DNA from: Glandiceps talaboti
Taxonomy: Eukaryota; Hemichordata; Enteropneusta; Spengelidae
Length of the DNA: 64,000 nt
NCBI RefSeq assembly: GCF_964340395.1
Contig: NC_135559.1
Span: forward strand, 13,550,759-13,614,758
Direction: 5' to 3'
Shown here: positions 37,601-49,044 of the stretch, in pieces
Layout: each line of letters begins with the position of its first letter
Numbering within the stretch: the stretch's first letter is position 1
The notes under the pieces: generated by a model
The model's input: the letters and a program-made list of their open reading frames with translations, nothing else
Told to the model about the DNA's origin: nothing
Databases searched by the model: none
Position numbers and translations under genes: made by a program

Positions 37601-40600
37601 GTTGTTTTACACACTGAATTTGTTTCACTTTGCAAGGACATCATATAGATTATTATATTAATTGGCCTTTGCAAAATTTGCCATGGTGGCACTCTACTTC
37701 CTGTCTGTGTGTACCTTGGGGGTATATATGGTATAGGTTACTCAGTTAATCATAGAGTACTGCTGCTTTCCTCGATGTCTGAACAATATGAAAAACATCC
37801 CTGATTTACACTTTTACAGAATACCAAGGGACTAAACTCTTAAACGATACTATGAGGTGATCCCAATTTGAGTGAGGGCGCTGTATTCTCAATTTCCTCT
37901 TTGCAGTCTGGAATGGCCAAATGGCCACAAATGATAATTAAAAGCATACAAATATCTCAACTTTTGAAATTTACATAAGGCTGTACACACCTCTGCCTAT
38001 GATAAGTGTGGGTTAATGCCAGCTTCGGAAGTGAATACCACCAATGCATTTTACCATGTTTGATAAAAAGTGATTATTTCAATATAGTGAATTCACAAGG
38101 TAAAGAGAAATGGTGCCTTGTTGGTGTCTCTTTCTCATTATAACAAAAATGATTAGGTAACTCATTCTAAACTTGTGGTATTCACAGCTAATTTGTTAAC
38201 TTTCCCTCTCACAAATGAGAATAAATAGAGGAATGAAATGTAACTGTGGCCAGCCCAGTGCATCTGTTGCTGTATGCAATGAATAATATGTTTATACCTG
38301 CAATATCAACTAGGTATAGCTATGCTGAAGGAAAACTGATTCAGGAAAATTGATTTCAGTAGTTTTATTGTTGTTTGTTGATTTTCTGGGAGCGATTACC
38401 GCTTAGAAGGTGATAACGTGGAACAGCAAAAATTGAAAACCAATGACAATAAAATGATGGAAGTAGAGATAAATAAATAAATCAAGCCACTTTTACCACA
38501 TCGGATTTTATTCAGATTGTCACATGAGCTAATCAATCAAGCTCATTTCTAACTGTTTTTGACCAGAGACATATTTCAAACGCAATTACAAAAAAAAATT
38601 TTTTTTTTAAATAAAAAGTAAAGTAAAAAAAAGTAAAGTGTGTACTGTGTATAAATTACGAAAAATCTTCATCACCTTGGTAGATTTTTATTGCTGGTTC
38701 TTTTTCTGTGTTTATGTAGCTATTGTACTATTTTTTGTCATTTTTGTTGTTAGTTTGTTGTACAATGCACTGAGATGTAGTGTGGTGTGTTTCTATAAGA
38801 ATTAAAATAATTAAATAATAGATTAAATAACTTAAACAGGTTATAACAAACAAGCAGTTCAAAGATTTTTCATAAAAAAATTTTGAACTGCTTGTGCATA
38901 TCGCATAACCTATGTGGGTGTATAAAATATTAGTCACTCCATGGCTGCAATCGCTGTTTGCATTTTCAAAAATAGACAACAATGGAGTCCTAAAGGGGTA
39001 AAAAATATATCAAATATGAAAACCCAAGAGGTAATCATGTAATACACTGTGCCAAGTCTGTGTTTATCACCATGTTTGATTTCACAAAATATTCCCATAA
39101 CTGGTATGAGGAAATGACAGCAAGGTTTTAACCAATAATATGTTGAATTGAGTGACAGAATGTAAACCAATAATTGCAGATTCCAAGTATATTGAGTCCA
39201 GATAATAAATGTCATATCCTTTTGTTAATTACGTCCCAAAATTACCAGAAGGCAAGCATTGTTGGAAAAGAATGGTTCCTACTACAATTTTGCATATATG
39301 TGAATTATTTCTAATCAACTTAATTGCCTCTTTTTGTTTGAAATTTATCATGAATTGAGTTGTAATAACATATTGATATTAGTAATGACATTTGCCCTCT
39401 TATTCATCAATATTGAGACCCCAAGCTGACATTGGGGGCGCTGTTCATCTTACACGTTCATTCTGTAAAGTGGCACAACCTGAGTTATAATTTATAAACA
39501 TTTTTACTCAAGTGACAACACTTACGATAGAACCTTAATTAAACTATTTTAATTAATATTAATGTCAATGCATGTCTTCTGTAACATTATAATTGTCTTC
39601 TGACATTGTTGATTGCATCGTAGGGATTTCCTCGACATTTGTGTAACGTTTGATAAATTTCGTCATCAGATCGTTTTTCATTGCTATCTTAATACCTGGT
39701 TTGAGTTCAGCAAATTTCAAGTGAGGTTAAGTATGCTTTAGTAAGTAGAATACTGCGAGTATGTTTAAAATATACAGTAAAAATTCCATATAAACTTAGT
39801 GTTGTGCCCCTTGACCTTTTCAGAGCAGCAGTCAGCCATCTTTACACTTTTTCCAGAGGTCCTATGACTTTCATTAATTACTATATTTTGATTTAATTTG
39901 CATAGATTGCCAACTATAAAGGCTATATCAAGATAGACTGGAGAAAAGTTGAAGGTGATGTCGATACTGCACAACGCCAATTGTCAAAGCAATCCAGAAA
40001 ACTACGAAGAGAAAATCCAGAAATGGCAGGCTATTTACAGAAGGTAAGAACTGAAGGAGGGGGCTATTGTGATGGGCTGGGTCCATCCGTCTGTCCATTC
40101 ATCCATCTGAGAATTCAGACGTAGTACGTCATTTCTATCACATGTAATATCAATTTTCTTTCAAACCTGGCACAAAAGTGATATATCATATGGAACATAT
40201 GCCTGCCATATGCAAATACAAATGCAAATGCATATGCAAATGTGACTGAATGGTGGCCATATTTGTAGCAAAAAATCATGATATACTGCTAACCTCAAAA
40301 CCTGTAGTACACAAAGACTCATTCAAGTGTCTACCCCTATATTATCAGGTGCAAGCTTTCTTTTAAGACCTTTGACCTTGGCCTTCAAGGACAATTATGA
40401 AAATCAAGCTTTTTAATGCTAATTGCAGACACTGATATTTAACTTTTAAGTATGGGCAATTTTTTTTTTTTAAATCTTGGATGGGCACATTGAATGAAGA
40501 ACAAGGGAAATACACACATGCATGTATGTCATCTATTAGTCACACAGAAGTAATGTTTTTGAGGGGGTGTCTCTTCGACGAAGACTTGCATGATGTCAGG

Positions 40601-40815
40601 TTGGCAGGACAGAAGTCCAAATTCTGACATCAACTCTTGAAAAGGTGAAGTTTAATATTTACAAGAATTCTAAAAAAAAAAATTGTGATTTTGATTTGGA
40701 AAGTCATTAATCAACTTCTGTAAATTCTTTATTGCAGTTAAAAGAGCTATGTCAACAGAATGTAATGTTATCAAGTGGTTTCATCGGTGGATTCCTATTG
40801 GGTGTCGCTTTCTGA
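25589..40815 (+). CDS. FUNDC1: FUNDC1-like mitophagy receptor (FUN14 domain), 5 exons
   Basis: Coding segments: 25589..25607 (candidate), 36950..37076, 37409..37484, 39906..40043 and 40738..40815, giving 145 residues (human FUNDC1 has 155). Exons 2-5 show the family signature: acidic patch with F-E-I-L-D-L at 11-16, then A-V-T-Q-L-A-I-G-G-A-T-G-W (37-49), F-Q-K-V-G (55-59), A-A-T-A-V-G-G-G (62-69), I-D-W-R-K-V-E (84-90) and the C-terminal F-I-G-G-F-L-L-G (135-142). Three hydrophobic spans (about 37-56, 60-74, 129-145) fit the membrane topology of outer mitochondrial membrane FUN14 proteins. In vertebrates the protein recruits LC3 to mitochondria during hypoxia. All splice sites are GT-AG with consistent phases. 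Exon 1 is less certain than the rest. FUNDC2 also has F-E-x-L at this site, but the KDM6A and EFHC2 neighbours favour FUNDC1, or the single ancestral FUNDC gene. Confidence 0.88.
26750..27480. repeat. Minisatellite, about 93-bp unit, about seven copies
   Basis: Unit GATTTGTTGTTTTTACTTTA...CCCTTTACCAGGTGTACAC. The first four copies are nearly identical at roughly 93-97 bp spacing; later copies decay and are interrupted near 27210-27330. Confidence 0.85.
27630..28325 (+). repeat. Left arm of the fold-back element
   Basis: Inverted copy of 29305-30002. It includes a 60-codon open frame that is repeated in mirror image in the right arm with about one residue changed; this reflects arm identity, not a gene. 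Confidence 0.78.
29305..30002 (-). repeat. Right arm of the fold-back element
   Basis: Inverted copy of 27630-28325. The outermost half is near-identical to the left arm; the inner part (about 29305-29500) matches only patchily. Confidence 0.78.
30445..30735. repeat. Dispersed hairpin repeat, copy 2
   Basis: Same order of landmarks as copy 1 (TCAAAACGTTCCAAATTGC, then CCCCTTAGGTCACTCGTATT, then a TTGGAGAATAA end), in the same orientation. Confidence 0.6.
31547..31632. repeat. (GT)n microsatellite
   Basis: About 43 GT units. Confidence 0.95.
32526..32555. repeat. Perfect 11-bp stem hairpin
   Basis: CATAGACCCTC, an 8-base spacer, then GAGGGTCTATG. A similar ATAGACCCTAC/GTAGGGCTAT hairpin lies at about 63202-63228. 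No function is evident. Confidence 0.5.
32926..33295. mobile_element. GGCCT-ended MITE family, copy 3
   Basis: Starts AAGGCCTAAAAAAATTG and ends with the inverted counterpart before TTAGGCTTAA. It is more diverged in the middle than the other copies. Confidence 0.72.
34391..34431 (+). repeat. G-rich (GGGGTT)n tract
   Basis: Four GGGGTT units preceded by GGGGGTTAGGGGTGGAGG; capable of forming a G-quadruplex. Confidence 0.8.
34608..35020. repeat. Minisatellite, 54-bp unit, about 7.6 copies
   Basis: Unit GGTAGTCTAGATACAATGTT...CTGGACTACTGCTAATTT with a few substitutions. The sequence TAGTCTRTGKRCMCWGGACT also occurs singly near 10710, suggesting growth from a dispersed repeat. Confidence 0.85.
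35605..35925. repeat. Dispersed hairpin repeat, copy 3 (inverted)
   Basis: Opposite orientation to copies 1 and 2. Its outer 120 bp form a palindrome: CCAAGGAAAATACTCGTGAC is followed by GTCACGAGTATTTTC about 50 bp on, then ATATTGGGGAATAA. Confidence 0.62.
36457..36836. mobile_element. CTCAATAAA-ended TIR element, copy 1
   Basis: About 380 bp with ends CAAGCTCAATAAATGAAC and its inverse TTATTGAGTTTGTGTGACAT. It ends only about 115 bp before FUNDC1 exon 2. No coding capacity. Confidence 0.6.
36950..37076 (+). CDS. FUNDC1: FUNDC1 exon 2 (LIR motif and first membrane span)
   Basis: The acceptor is TTTATCCTTAG and the donor is ATG|GTACGT, which splits the Trp codon of T-G-W. The exon encodes the LC3-interacting segment D-D-E-H-F-E-I-L and the start of membrane span 1. 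The upstream frame within the intron has no ATG before the acceptor, so a separate first exon is required. Confidence 0.88.
37409..37484 (+). CDS. FUNDC1: FUNDC1 exon 3 (FUN14 core)
   Basis: The acceptor is TTTTGGCAG; the first G completes Trp49. The exon then encodes V-S-G-Y-V-F-Q-K-V-G and A-A-A-T-A-V-G-G-G, the glycine-rich membrane core that is the most conserved part of FUN14 proteins. It ends in phase 0 before GTATGT. Confidence 0.9.
38838..38911. repeat. Short hairpin
   Basis: GGTTATAACAAACAAGCAGTT and its imperfect inverse AACTGCTTGTGCATATCGC form a stem of roughly 25 bp across an A/T-rich loop, in FUNDC1 intron 3. Confidence 0.4.
39906..40043 (+). CDS. FUNDC1: FUNDC1 exon 4 (amphipathic loop)
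   Basis: The acceptor is AATTTGCATAG and the donor AAG|GTAAGA, both phase 0, with 46 codons. It encodes Y-I-K-I-D-W-R-K-V-E and a charged, Lys/Arg/Gln-rich helix (residues about 87-118) corresponding to the intermembrane-space loop between spans 2 and 3 in the usual topology. Confidence 0.88.
40738..40815 (+). CDS. FUNDC1: FUNDC1 exon 5 (last membrane span and stop)
   Basis: The acceptor is CTTTATTGCAG. The exon encodes 25 residues ending S-S-G-F-I-G-G-F-L-L-G-V-A-F and a TGA stop at 40813-40815. The G-G-F-L-L-G motif at the extreme C-terminus is characteristic of FUNDC1/FUNDC2. Confidence 0.9.
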   Translation, partial: LKELCQQNVMLSSGFIGGFLLGVAF

Positions 40816-41061
40816 ACATATGCAAATTAACCAGATGTTGTCTTCATCCACCAATAATACTCAGAGTATTAAAACGTCTGGTTGGCTACAAGTTTCAAGA
40901 ATTTTTTTCACATTAGAGTGCACTTTACCCACAGCATATTTATTTTATGTCAGACATCACCTTTACAAAAGATGTCACCTCGGAATTCTTTTTGTTTCTT
41001 TGACTTATATCATCTTGAATATTTGCAATATTTTGATAATAATTACAATGATATTCAAATG

Positions 41062-41478
41062 ATCAGCATGAAAGGAATAGACACAACATTGATTTTCAAG
41101 ATAAACTCAATTGATAAGACCCCTGTATATAAATAATTACACTCTTTGGTAAGTTCAATTCAAACAATCAATGCCAAGTGTTGTATCTGATAGCAGGAGG
41201 TAGTAAAATACAACAACGCCAATATCTAGACTGAGTGAAGTTGACCTTACTAGAAACACTATTTTTATAGACAATCTTGCAATACAATGGATTGAACCTT
41301 AGACTGAGATTGAACACAAGACATCTATTTTACAACCTCCTGTTATCAGATACCACATTTGGCGTTGACTGTTTGAGTTGGGCTTCCAAAGACTGTAATT
41401 GTTTATGTACAGGGGTCTTATCAATTGAGTTTATCTTGAAAATCACAGTTGTGTTTATTCCTTTCACACTAGTCATGT
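41062..41478. repeat. 0.4-kb palindrome (arms about 155 bp) after FUNDC1
   Basis: 41062-41215 is the inverted copy of 41325-41478, including GATTTTCAAGATAAACTC and GATAAGACCCCTGTA in both arms with scattered mismatches. The spacer is about 110 bp. It starts about 250 bp after the FUNDC1 stop and has no coding potential; it is probably a small TIR-type element. Confidence 0.75.
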
Positions 41479-41794
41479 GAATGTCATTGTATACGTAATA
41501 ATTTTGTCCCCCTGGTAAAATTGCTTTACATTAATTTTTCCCACCTACATTGGTATGGACACTAGTTTCAGATATCAAAATCTGAATTCAAAAATTTATT
41601 TTTTTATTGCAATATGACAAAAAGCATTAATCCCAGAGTGTTTGTGTAAAACCATCTTTTCTGTGTCATAGTTGCCATGGTTATCATGTTTAATAATATA
41701 GAGACAAATGCATTGTAAACATTTGCGTCATTTGATGAGTACAATTTGACAATTTGAACAGAAATGTAAAAATTGATATTATAACATGAATAGA

Positions 41795-42115
41795 AATTTG
41801 AACAGACATGAATAGATAATGTAAACACGAATGTGATTGGACAGTGTGAAGAGATATGGATAGATGTTATATAAACATGAATGTGATTGTAAAGACTGAT
41901 CTGATTGAACAATACAATGCATCGTGAATGTAAACATGGATGTGATTGGACTGTTGTAAAGACGGGTCTGATTGGACAACACAATGCATCATGAATGTGA
42001 TTGGACTATTGTAAAGCACTTGATCTGATTGGACAATACAATGCATCATGAATGTAAACATGAATGTGATTGGACTATTGTAAAGACTGATCTGATTGGA
42101 CAATATGATACATCA
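41795..42115. repeat. Minisatellite, about 60-70 bp unit
   Basis: Repeated ATGTGATTGGACTATTGTAA and CTGATCTGATTGGACAATAC modules in about five variable units, just after the FUNDC1 palindrome. Confidence 0.75.
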
Positions 42116-42716
42116 TATAATTTGGCACAATGCCATCTATTTACAACAAAGAATGCACTGGATATAGAAGACATGCTAAGAAAGTAGCCGGACCAATGTG
42201 AAGGATGTATACCTGTATTACAAACCTACTAATGCCATTCATTTATTACAAGTTGTACAATAAATAGAGTACATTCACCCGACAAAAATATAAAATATTA
42301 ATATTAATAATTATGATGAATTAAATGACATACATCATAGCTCAAAATGTCACCTGAAATACCCCTCAGGTTAGTAATAAATCAACATTTATACACCCTA
42401 GGTTTATGATAAATTGTTGATCTGTCATGAAATACCCCTGAGTTATAATGTCATGACAAATTATAAGAAAATGTACTACCCTTTATGTTATTGATAAATA
42501 GTACCAATATACCACTAGTGTGATTGCTATATACCTACCTGTACTTGTAAATCTTGGTATGAATCAATGAGTTAGGGATACCTAGTAGTTTAGTTTTTGC
42601 TGTGGTTTTGATACTGCATTTTGCTTTGGAATAAAATCTGACATAGACACAAACAAGACAGTTTTCCAGTGTCTGTTCCTTGACTCTGTTTTTCTTTCCA
42701 TGGTTCATCTCTTTGA

Positions 42717-43078
42717 TTAGGCCTTTAAAGTTTGGTTCCGGTTACCTGACCCCCACCTAGTTTTTTTACCGACGGCCATTTTTACGTATTTGAGAGAAAA
42801 AAAATAAAATCGCAAAAAATTGTGAAGTCTCGTGAGAAACTGACATCAACTTAAAAAGACAATATGAAACTGTTCTTCCAATCTGTAATGGCTGTATATC
42901 TGATGGGGAAAAACCAATAACACAGAGACCATATGGAAAACAATGGAAAACATAACTACCTGAACTAGACACTCACACATGAAAAAAAGTCTACCTACTA
43001 TTCTGAAATTGAACTATTCTGAAATTGTCTATTCTGAAATTGAACGTAATCGGAACCACACAATTATTTTTAGGCCTT
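42717..43078. mobile_element. GGCCT-ended MITE family, copy 4
   Basis: TTAGGCCT at the left and AGGCCTTAG at the right. Near the right end a short segment (TATTCTGAAATTG) is repeated three times, an internal expansion not seen in the other copies. Confidence 0.72.
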
Positions 43079-43181
43079 AGGTCAGAGGTCAGTGTGATAA
43101 CATTAGGTAATCATATTTGATAACATGGATGAGCTATGAAGTTGATTTCTGGCATCACTCTAAGTAAGGACAATCACATAA

Positions 43182-43595
43182 TGTCACAAGCTCAATAAAC
43201 GAACTTTGTTCGTTTAGGACAAACTCCCTCCCATAAATGAACGTTCACAAGTACGACATCGATACGTTTATATATGATGTAAACCATGATGAAAATTGTA
43301 GCGGGCACACCACTATGATCATACAATGCAAGGTAAATACATGATGGTAAACTCATTAAAATACTACCGAAAACCCAGCACTGTATCTCACATTAGAAGT
43401 AAATTTATCAACTTCAACATCTCAGTAGTAAATACAGAACCTGTTATCATTAAAGGCGTAAAGGTTTTTGAAATTAGGTTAGAAGTGTGAATATGACTTT
43501 CAGCAATCTCATTGGCACCAGACCCCCTCCCCTCCCCTCCCCCTCAAATGAATGCAATTTGTTTATTGAACTTGTGTGACATTGTGCCAGAGTCT
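43182..43595. mobile_element. CTCAATAAA-ended TIR element, copy 2 (opposite orientation)
   Basis: Same TIRs as copy 1 (ATGTCACAAGCTCAATAAA at the left, TTTATTGAACTTGTGTGACAT-like inverse at the right). The interior matches copy 1 in reverse complement, for example the CTCACATTAGAAGTAAA stretch. Confidence 0.6.
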
Positions 43596-43724
43596 CTAAC
43601 AGAATGACCATAATGTCTATTTCTGCACACCAAGTCTTTCTTCCTTACAGGGTTCATAAACTCACATACTACTGGTATGTATACATATGTACCATGGTTT
43701 TGACACACCCCATTCAATCAATTC

Positions 43725-43955
43725 AAGCCAGTATGTCAAATCAGATAGCCAAGTCTCTGGGCTATACTGTCAAACCAGTACATCAAGTCAGATAGCCAAG
43801 TCTCTGGGCTATACTGTCAAGCCAGTATGTCAAGTCAGATAGCCAAGTCTCTGGGTTATACTGTCAAGTCAGATAGCCAAGTCTCTGCTATACTGTCAAG
43901 TCAATAGCCAAGTCTCTGCTATACTGTCAAGTCAGATAGCCAAGTCTCCAAATCA
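43725..43955. repeat. Minisatellite, about 38-55 bp unit
   Basis: Repeats of GTCAGATAGCCAAGTCTCTG and CTATACTGTCAA, five to six copies, with the spacer segment lost in later copies. Confidence 0.8.
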
Positions 43956-45646
43956 ACACCATTTCAATGGAAATCCTCAACATTAACTTTTATTCATAGC
44001 ATCCGTGAAAAGAGACATACAGTGGCTAGAGCTACAATTGTTTATAGACAGCTTCACACAAAACAGCTTAATCCTTCCAAAACAATTTTTAACCTATGGT
44101 AGTCAGCCATCAATGGTGTCCCTGTAGTGCAACCTTTATTTCCTGTGCAGTGTAATATACCATATTCCCAGGATAAAACATTTCATGATTTGGCCACTAG
44201 GAGTGCTGTTCACAAGATGTTAGGGGACCAGAAATGAGGGTAAGAATAGTTGGGTATTGTAGCATAAAGACAGCAAAGATACCATTCATTTTCTGTGTTG
44301 TTCTCACTATACTGTTTTATTAGTGACTACAAGTAATCAAAATATATCCCTACTGTATAAGTCTGTAAGGTATGCCATGACAGGGCGCCCTCACAGAGCA
44401 GACCGGTGAGGGCAGAGTGAATGACATATCTTACTTACTGTAATGCTCTATAATGCTCAATGGAGTTCTGTTAGACACATTTCATTGATGACTTTGTGCA
44501 CTTTCATATGATCAGCAACCTCGACCAAATTGTAGATCTTGATCACTTTTCCAAACCTGACACACCCTCTTGAAATCAACACATGCAAAATGGTGGCAAC
44601 TTCGGTAACCAACATATGGCATATTGGTGTTATCAATTCAAACTTATTAACAATCAACAATTTTACAACAAAATTGCTTCTGACCATAAATGTTTATCAG
44701 CTTGATAGATCAATGCATAACTTCTGGTAGACTTCTAGGTTATACACAGTGCTTGACAACTAGGAGATAACAGATGTTTTTAGCCACAGTAAAATGTATG
44801 TCTGGCCCACAAGAGGGGCAGAAAACCTTAAAAGTGTGTCAAAAATGTAACAGTATTTAAATAATTAATAAACCCTCAAGACACTGACACCAATTACAAT
44901 ACATTTACATAATATGTACACTATTTGCATAAAGTCTGTCATTTGTCAAGAGCTAGTGTCATCCCTTTTTACATCACAGTAGTACAGCCCTCCCATGGTA
45001 AACAATAGGTATGTACCATATTATTGGCTGGGTAGGGGTGACAGGATTACTATTACTGGTAACAACGAACCACAGTCTGTCATTTTCTATACAGTAAAAC
45101 TACTTGCTATTTTTACAGTATTTGAAAATTGGCAACAGTGAAAATGATTTTCTCTGAAAACGTACCACAAGGTAAATTACAAATATCTTAACAAAAAGGT
45201 ATGTTTTCTACTAATTGAACATCTTTCATCTACTCTCTCAATTACTACAATAACTCTTCAGAAAAACTTTACCAATATTACAACTTGTTTGGCTTTGAAT
45301 GATCAATCAATCTTACCATTTCACTGGAAGAAATGGAATACTTCAGTATACCAGTAAATGACGAGCGCCCTCTAGAGTCCAAGGACACATCTCAAGTTCA
45401 TTCTTAGGTTGTATGTAACCCATGGCAACAAAAAGTACATATATTTGACTTTCTTTCACACAAAAAAATGAAGGACTGTTATTTGTCAGATAGATGGCTG
45501 GGTTTTAATAAAGCATGGTATGGTTACAGTGAATATAGTTTGAACATTAAAGTATCATCTTTGTGCAAAGTTTAATGAAAGTAACTTCTACATGTATACA
45601 TTTAGGTACATACAACCTTCCAGATTGTAATGGCCTTCCTGTATTT

Positions 45647-45962
45647 AATAATAATAATAATAATAAACGCGATTTTTACTGTGCCTAATTTCGCTGCGCT
45701 TTAGGCGCAGAGGACAGAAGCAGAAAGGAACTAAGTAATGATGACAGAGTGATTTACTGCTTGAAGAAATGAGATTTAAGTGTTGAGCAAAAAGATAATA
45801 AGGAGATGGCGAGTCGGAGGCTGGATGGGAGTTTGTTCCAAGTGGATGGACCGGTGAATGAGAATGATCTTTCACCAAAGCATTTTGTGGTTTATACACT
45901 GGGTATTCTAAGACGATGAGTATCAGAAGAGGACCTGAGATTTTATTATGAGAATATCTCAA
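45647..45962. repeat. (AAT)n plus adjoining probable dispersed repeat
   Basis: A short AAT run followed by GCGATTTTTACTGTGCCTAA and GCGCTTTAGGCGCAGAGGAC. The composition differs from the flanks, and it has the look of the 3' end of a retroposon, but no coding similarity is recognisable. Confidence 0.35.
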
Positions 45963-46129
45963 GTCAAAGCAGTTTCCATCCTAAACAATATTATCAAATC
46001 AATACTTGTTTTTATGTTTTATCTTCTATCTTCAATGAAAATATATCATGTGTGGTACTGTTCTTCCTAAGTCTATATACCTTCCCTTTGATTTTTGTCT
46101 GTACAACATAGCAACTCAATACAGAAGTA

Positions 46130-46450
46130 GGAAATAAAACACATCCTGAGCTGTTTTGCATATATATTACATGATTTGCATATTTCTTTCATAATCATTG
46201 CACTCATGACACCAGTAACCATGGTAATAGATTTCGCACTGTTTGTTTTAATGTTTATTATGAAAGTGTATATTCCTTTCATTGTATGACAATCAATGCA
46301 CAGACATGTATCAGGTTGTCATGGTAATATATTTCCCATTTTCTGCTTTGCATATCTGTTACATGATTTACATCTTTTTTTTATTTTATCACACTCACTG
46401 CACTACACTCATATTTCAAGTTACCATGGCAATATATTTCACATTTTAAG
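46130..46450. repeat. Tandem repeat, about 115-bp unit, three copies
   Basis: Each unit ends in an ACCATGGTAATAGATTTC-like block preceded by CACTCAYTGCAC. The units are diverged from each other. Confidence 0.55.
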
Positions 46451-46646
46451 TCCAAGACTTTTCAGGTATGTTCCATGTGCATGTTTGAATCCTGAGCAGC
46501 AATCCGAGTCTTCAGTACCAAATTTCTCACAACATTTTGCCATCTGCCGAATCACATCTCTACAGGCTGTTTCATTGTACTTGTGAGCTGTGAGAAAAAT
46601 AATGAAAACACAAAGACATCAACAAAAAATACCGCCAATGGCGTTG

Positions 46647-47820
46647 TAGCACAACTGTAGTTTTTAAAAATGTTTATCCATATGCTAGTCTATGTTGCTA
46701 TGGGCGTGGTCTTGTTGCTAGGAAAATTTACATACATTTTTTGAATGTTTATTCAATTGTCTATTAAACCCTGTTGTTATCTTTGTGAAATACACCACCA
46801 TTTGGCTGTTGCTATGGGCGTGGTCATGGTTACTAGGGTATTTGCATACATTTTTTGAATGTTTATTCATCTGTCTTTCTATTCCTGTTGTTATCTTTGC
46901 AATATACGTGATTATTTGGCTGTTGTTATGGGCGTGGTCTTGTTGCTATGCAAATTTACATACATTTTTTGGATGTTTATTCAATTATCTATTAAACCCT
47001 ATTGTTATCTTTGTGAAATACACCACCGTTTGGCTGTTGCTATGGGCGTGGTCATGGTTGCTAGAGTATTTGCATACATTTTTTGAATGTTTACTCACTT
47101 GCTTACCAGATGATGTTGTTATCTGACCAAAATATACTGCCATTTGGTTGTTGCTAAAGGGTGTGGTCATGGTTGCTAGGGCCAATTTTGTCAAAATGTT
47201 TTTAAGAAAATCTGCAGAATAACAGTTTCAGAAACATCTTGCCAAGTTTCAGACTAATTGACCAAGTACTTTTTGAGATATAAGTTTTTGACCAAAAATG
47301 AACATTTTTACACCTAATTTGCATATCACTCATGGAATCATGGTATGCTTAATATTTCTTCGTCCATACATCCCTAGATACATTCCCATTAAATTTCAGC
47401 CCAATCTGCTCAGTAGTTTTAGAATTAAAGATTTTTAACCAAAAAGACACATTTTTAGCCCTAATTTGCATATCACTGATGGAATCATCCCGTCATGAAC
47501 AAATCTTACTTTACACCCCCTTAAGAATGTTCCCACCAAATTTCGCACCAATCTGCCCAGTAGTTTCTGAGTTTAAGTTTTTTGACCAAAAATCACATTT
47601 TTTGACCCAAATCACACACCTGTGATGCGATCATTTTGATTTGAACAATTTCCCAACTAGACACCCAAAGTAATGGACCCACCAAATATCGTGGCAATCG
47701 GTTCAGCGGTTTTTGACTTTAAGTTGTTTACACACACACACACACACACACATCCACACACACAGACAGACAGACGCCGGGCGATCCCTATAGCACTACT
47801 GAACAAGTTCAGTTGTGCTA
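46647..47820. mobile_element. 1.17-kb element with short TIRs and internal minisatellite
   Basis: The left end TAGCACAACTGTA (46647-46659) is inverted at the right end (47808-47820) with one mismatch. Inside are four to five tandem units of about 116 bp containing GCTATGGGCGTGGTC (46690-47170), then about three related units with CAGTAGTTT and TTTGACC-type motifs, a CA run and a GACAGACAGACG tail. A further end-like sequence lies at 58627. No open frame for a transposase or Rep/helicase is seen. Confidence 0.6.
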
Positions 47821-49044
47821 AAAATCATTTTTGACAAGAATTGGTCCATCAATGCTACCATACCCAATATGCTACAATGTTTTGTAGCTAGTATTGCTGT
47901 AAAGAGGACAGTGTGTTCCCTGAGAAATCGGGTACAGCAGAACTGACAACTGTGTTCAATTTCAATGACCAAACATGTTTGATAGGAGCAACATTCAACC
48001 AAGTAACTTGGACAAAAACTTAGATAAGTAATATTTGTTCAACTAGTACAATTAATAAACTCCAATGAGCTGATGCAACCAGACTATATACTTAGGCTGG
48101 GTAGTTTGAATTTCACACATATTGTCTATAGTATGGATCTGGTTGCATCACAGTTTATTACTTACACTAGTTTGGCAGAGTTTATTTATGTGAGTTTTTG
48201 TTGATGTAGCCTGGCTGAACATGGCTCTTATCAAACATATTTGAACACTGAAACTGAATAGTGAATACAATTATAATTTCCGCTGTATATGTCAACCTCT
48301 TCACTAACCATAGACAGTGTCTATGCACTCACCTAACCAAAATCAGTGAATTGCACTATATATAGAAGTTTTTGAGTTGATTGTAATATTACTGTAGAAA
48401 ATGTTGAAGGCAGTGTAATTTTTTTCCACAATAGTCTTAACTATGATTTTTGCAGTACACAACATGTGACAACAACTTTGGGCCAAATCGCTGACAGTCT
48501 CTTGTACTACAAGAAGCCCTGTTGCAGAATCTCACATACCTTTCAAACATCTCTGAATTTCACAAGCATATTTTTTACAGGGTTCTGTCTTCTTCTGAGG
48601 CTGTGACATTTTTAGAGTCTTCGTGCATTATTCTTTTCGTTAAATCACCCTAATGAGTCGTGAACACCGATTCACGTGTAGATTCGATGTTATCAGCTGG
48701 GACATATATTTACCGAAGTGTGTTGTGGGAGAAGTTTAAATAGCACTTAAATTTGCGCAAGCGTAGTTCATACCAACAGTGGAGAAACGAAGCATAAAAC
48801 AAACATCATTGTTTACTTCCTGGTTGCTATGCTATGCCTTTTTACGAATAGACAAAGAATTATTTTTCTACGCGTGATAAGTAGTGCAAAATCTTTATTT
48901 CCAAAGATAATCTGTCTTAAGTATTGAAAAAACTATTTTAATTGCTGTATACAGTTTAAATAAATAAAAACGTTAATAGAATAATTTTGGTGCAATATAT
49001 CTGCAAAATTTAAAATCTGCGGATGAATATTTTGCACGACGGAG

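Larger units (their letters stand above)
40816..42290 (+). other. FUNDC1 3' UTR / downstream region
   Basis: No coding sequence is evident after the FUNDC1 stop. An AATAAA at about 42259-42264 could serve as a distal polyadenylation signal, but no strong proximal one stands out. If transcription runs that far, the UTR would include the 41062-41478 palindrome and the 41795-42115 minisatellite. The actual 3' end is undetermined. Confidence 0.3.
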
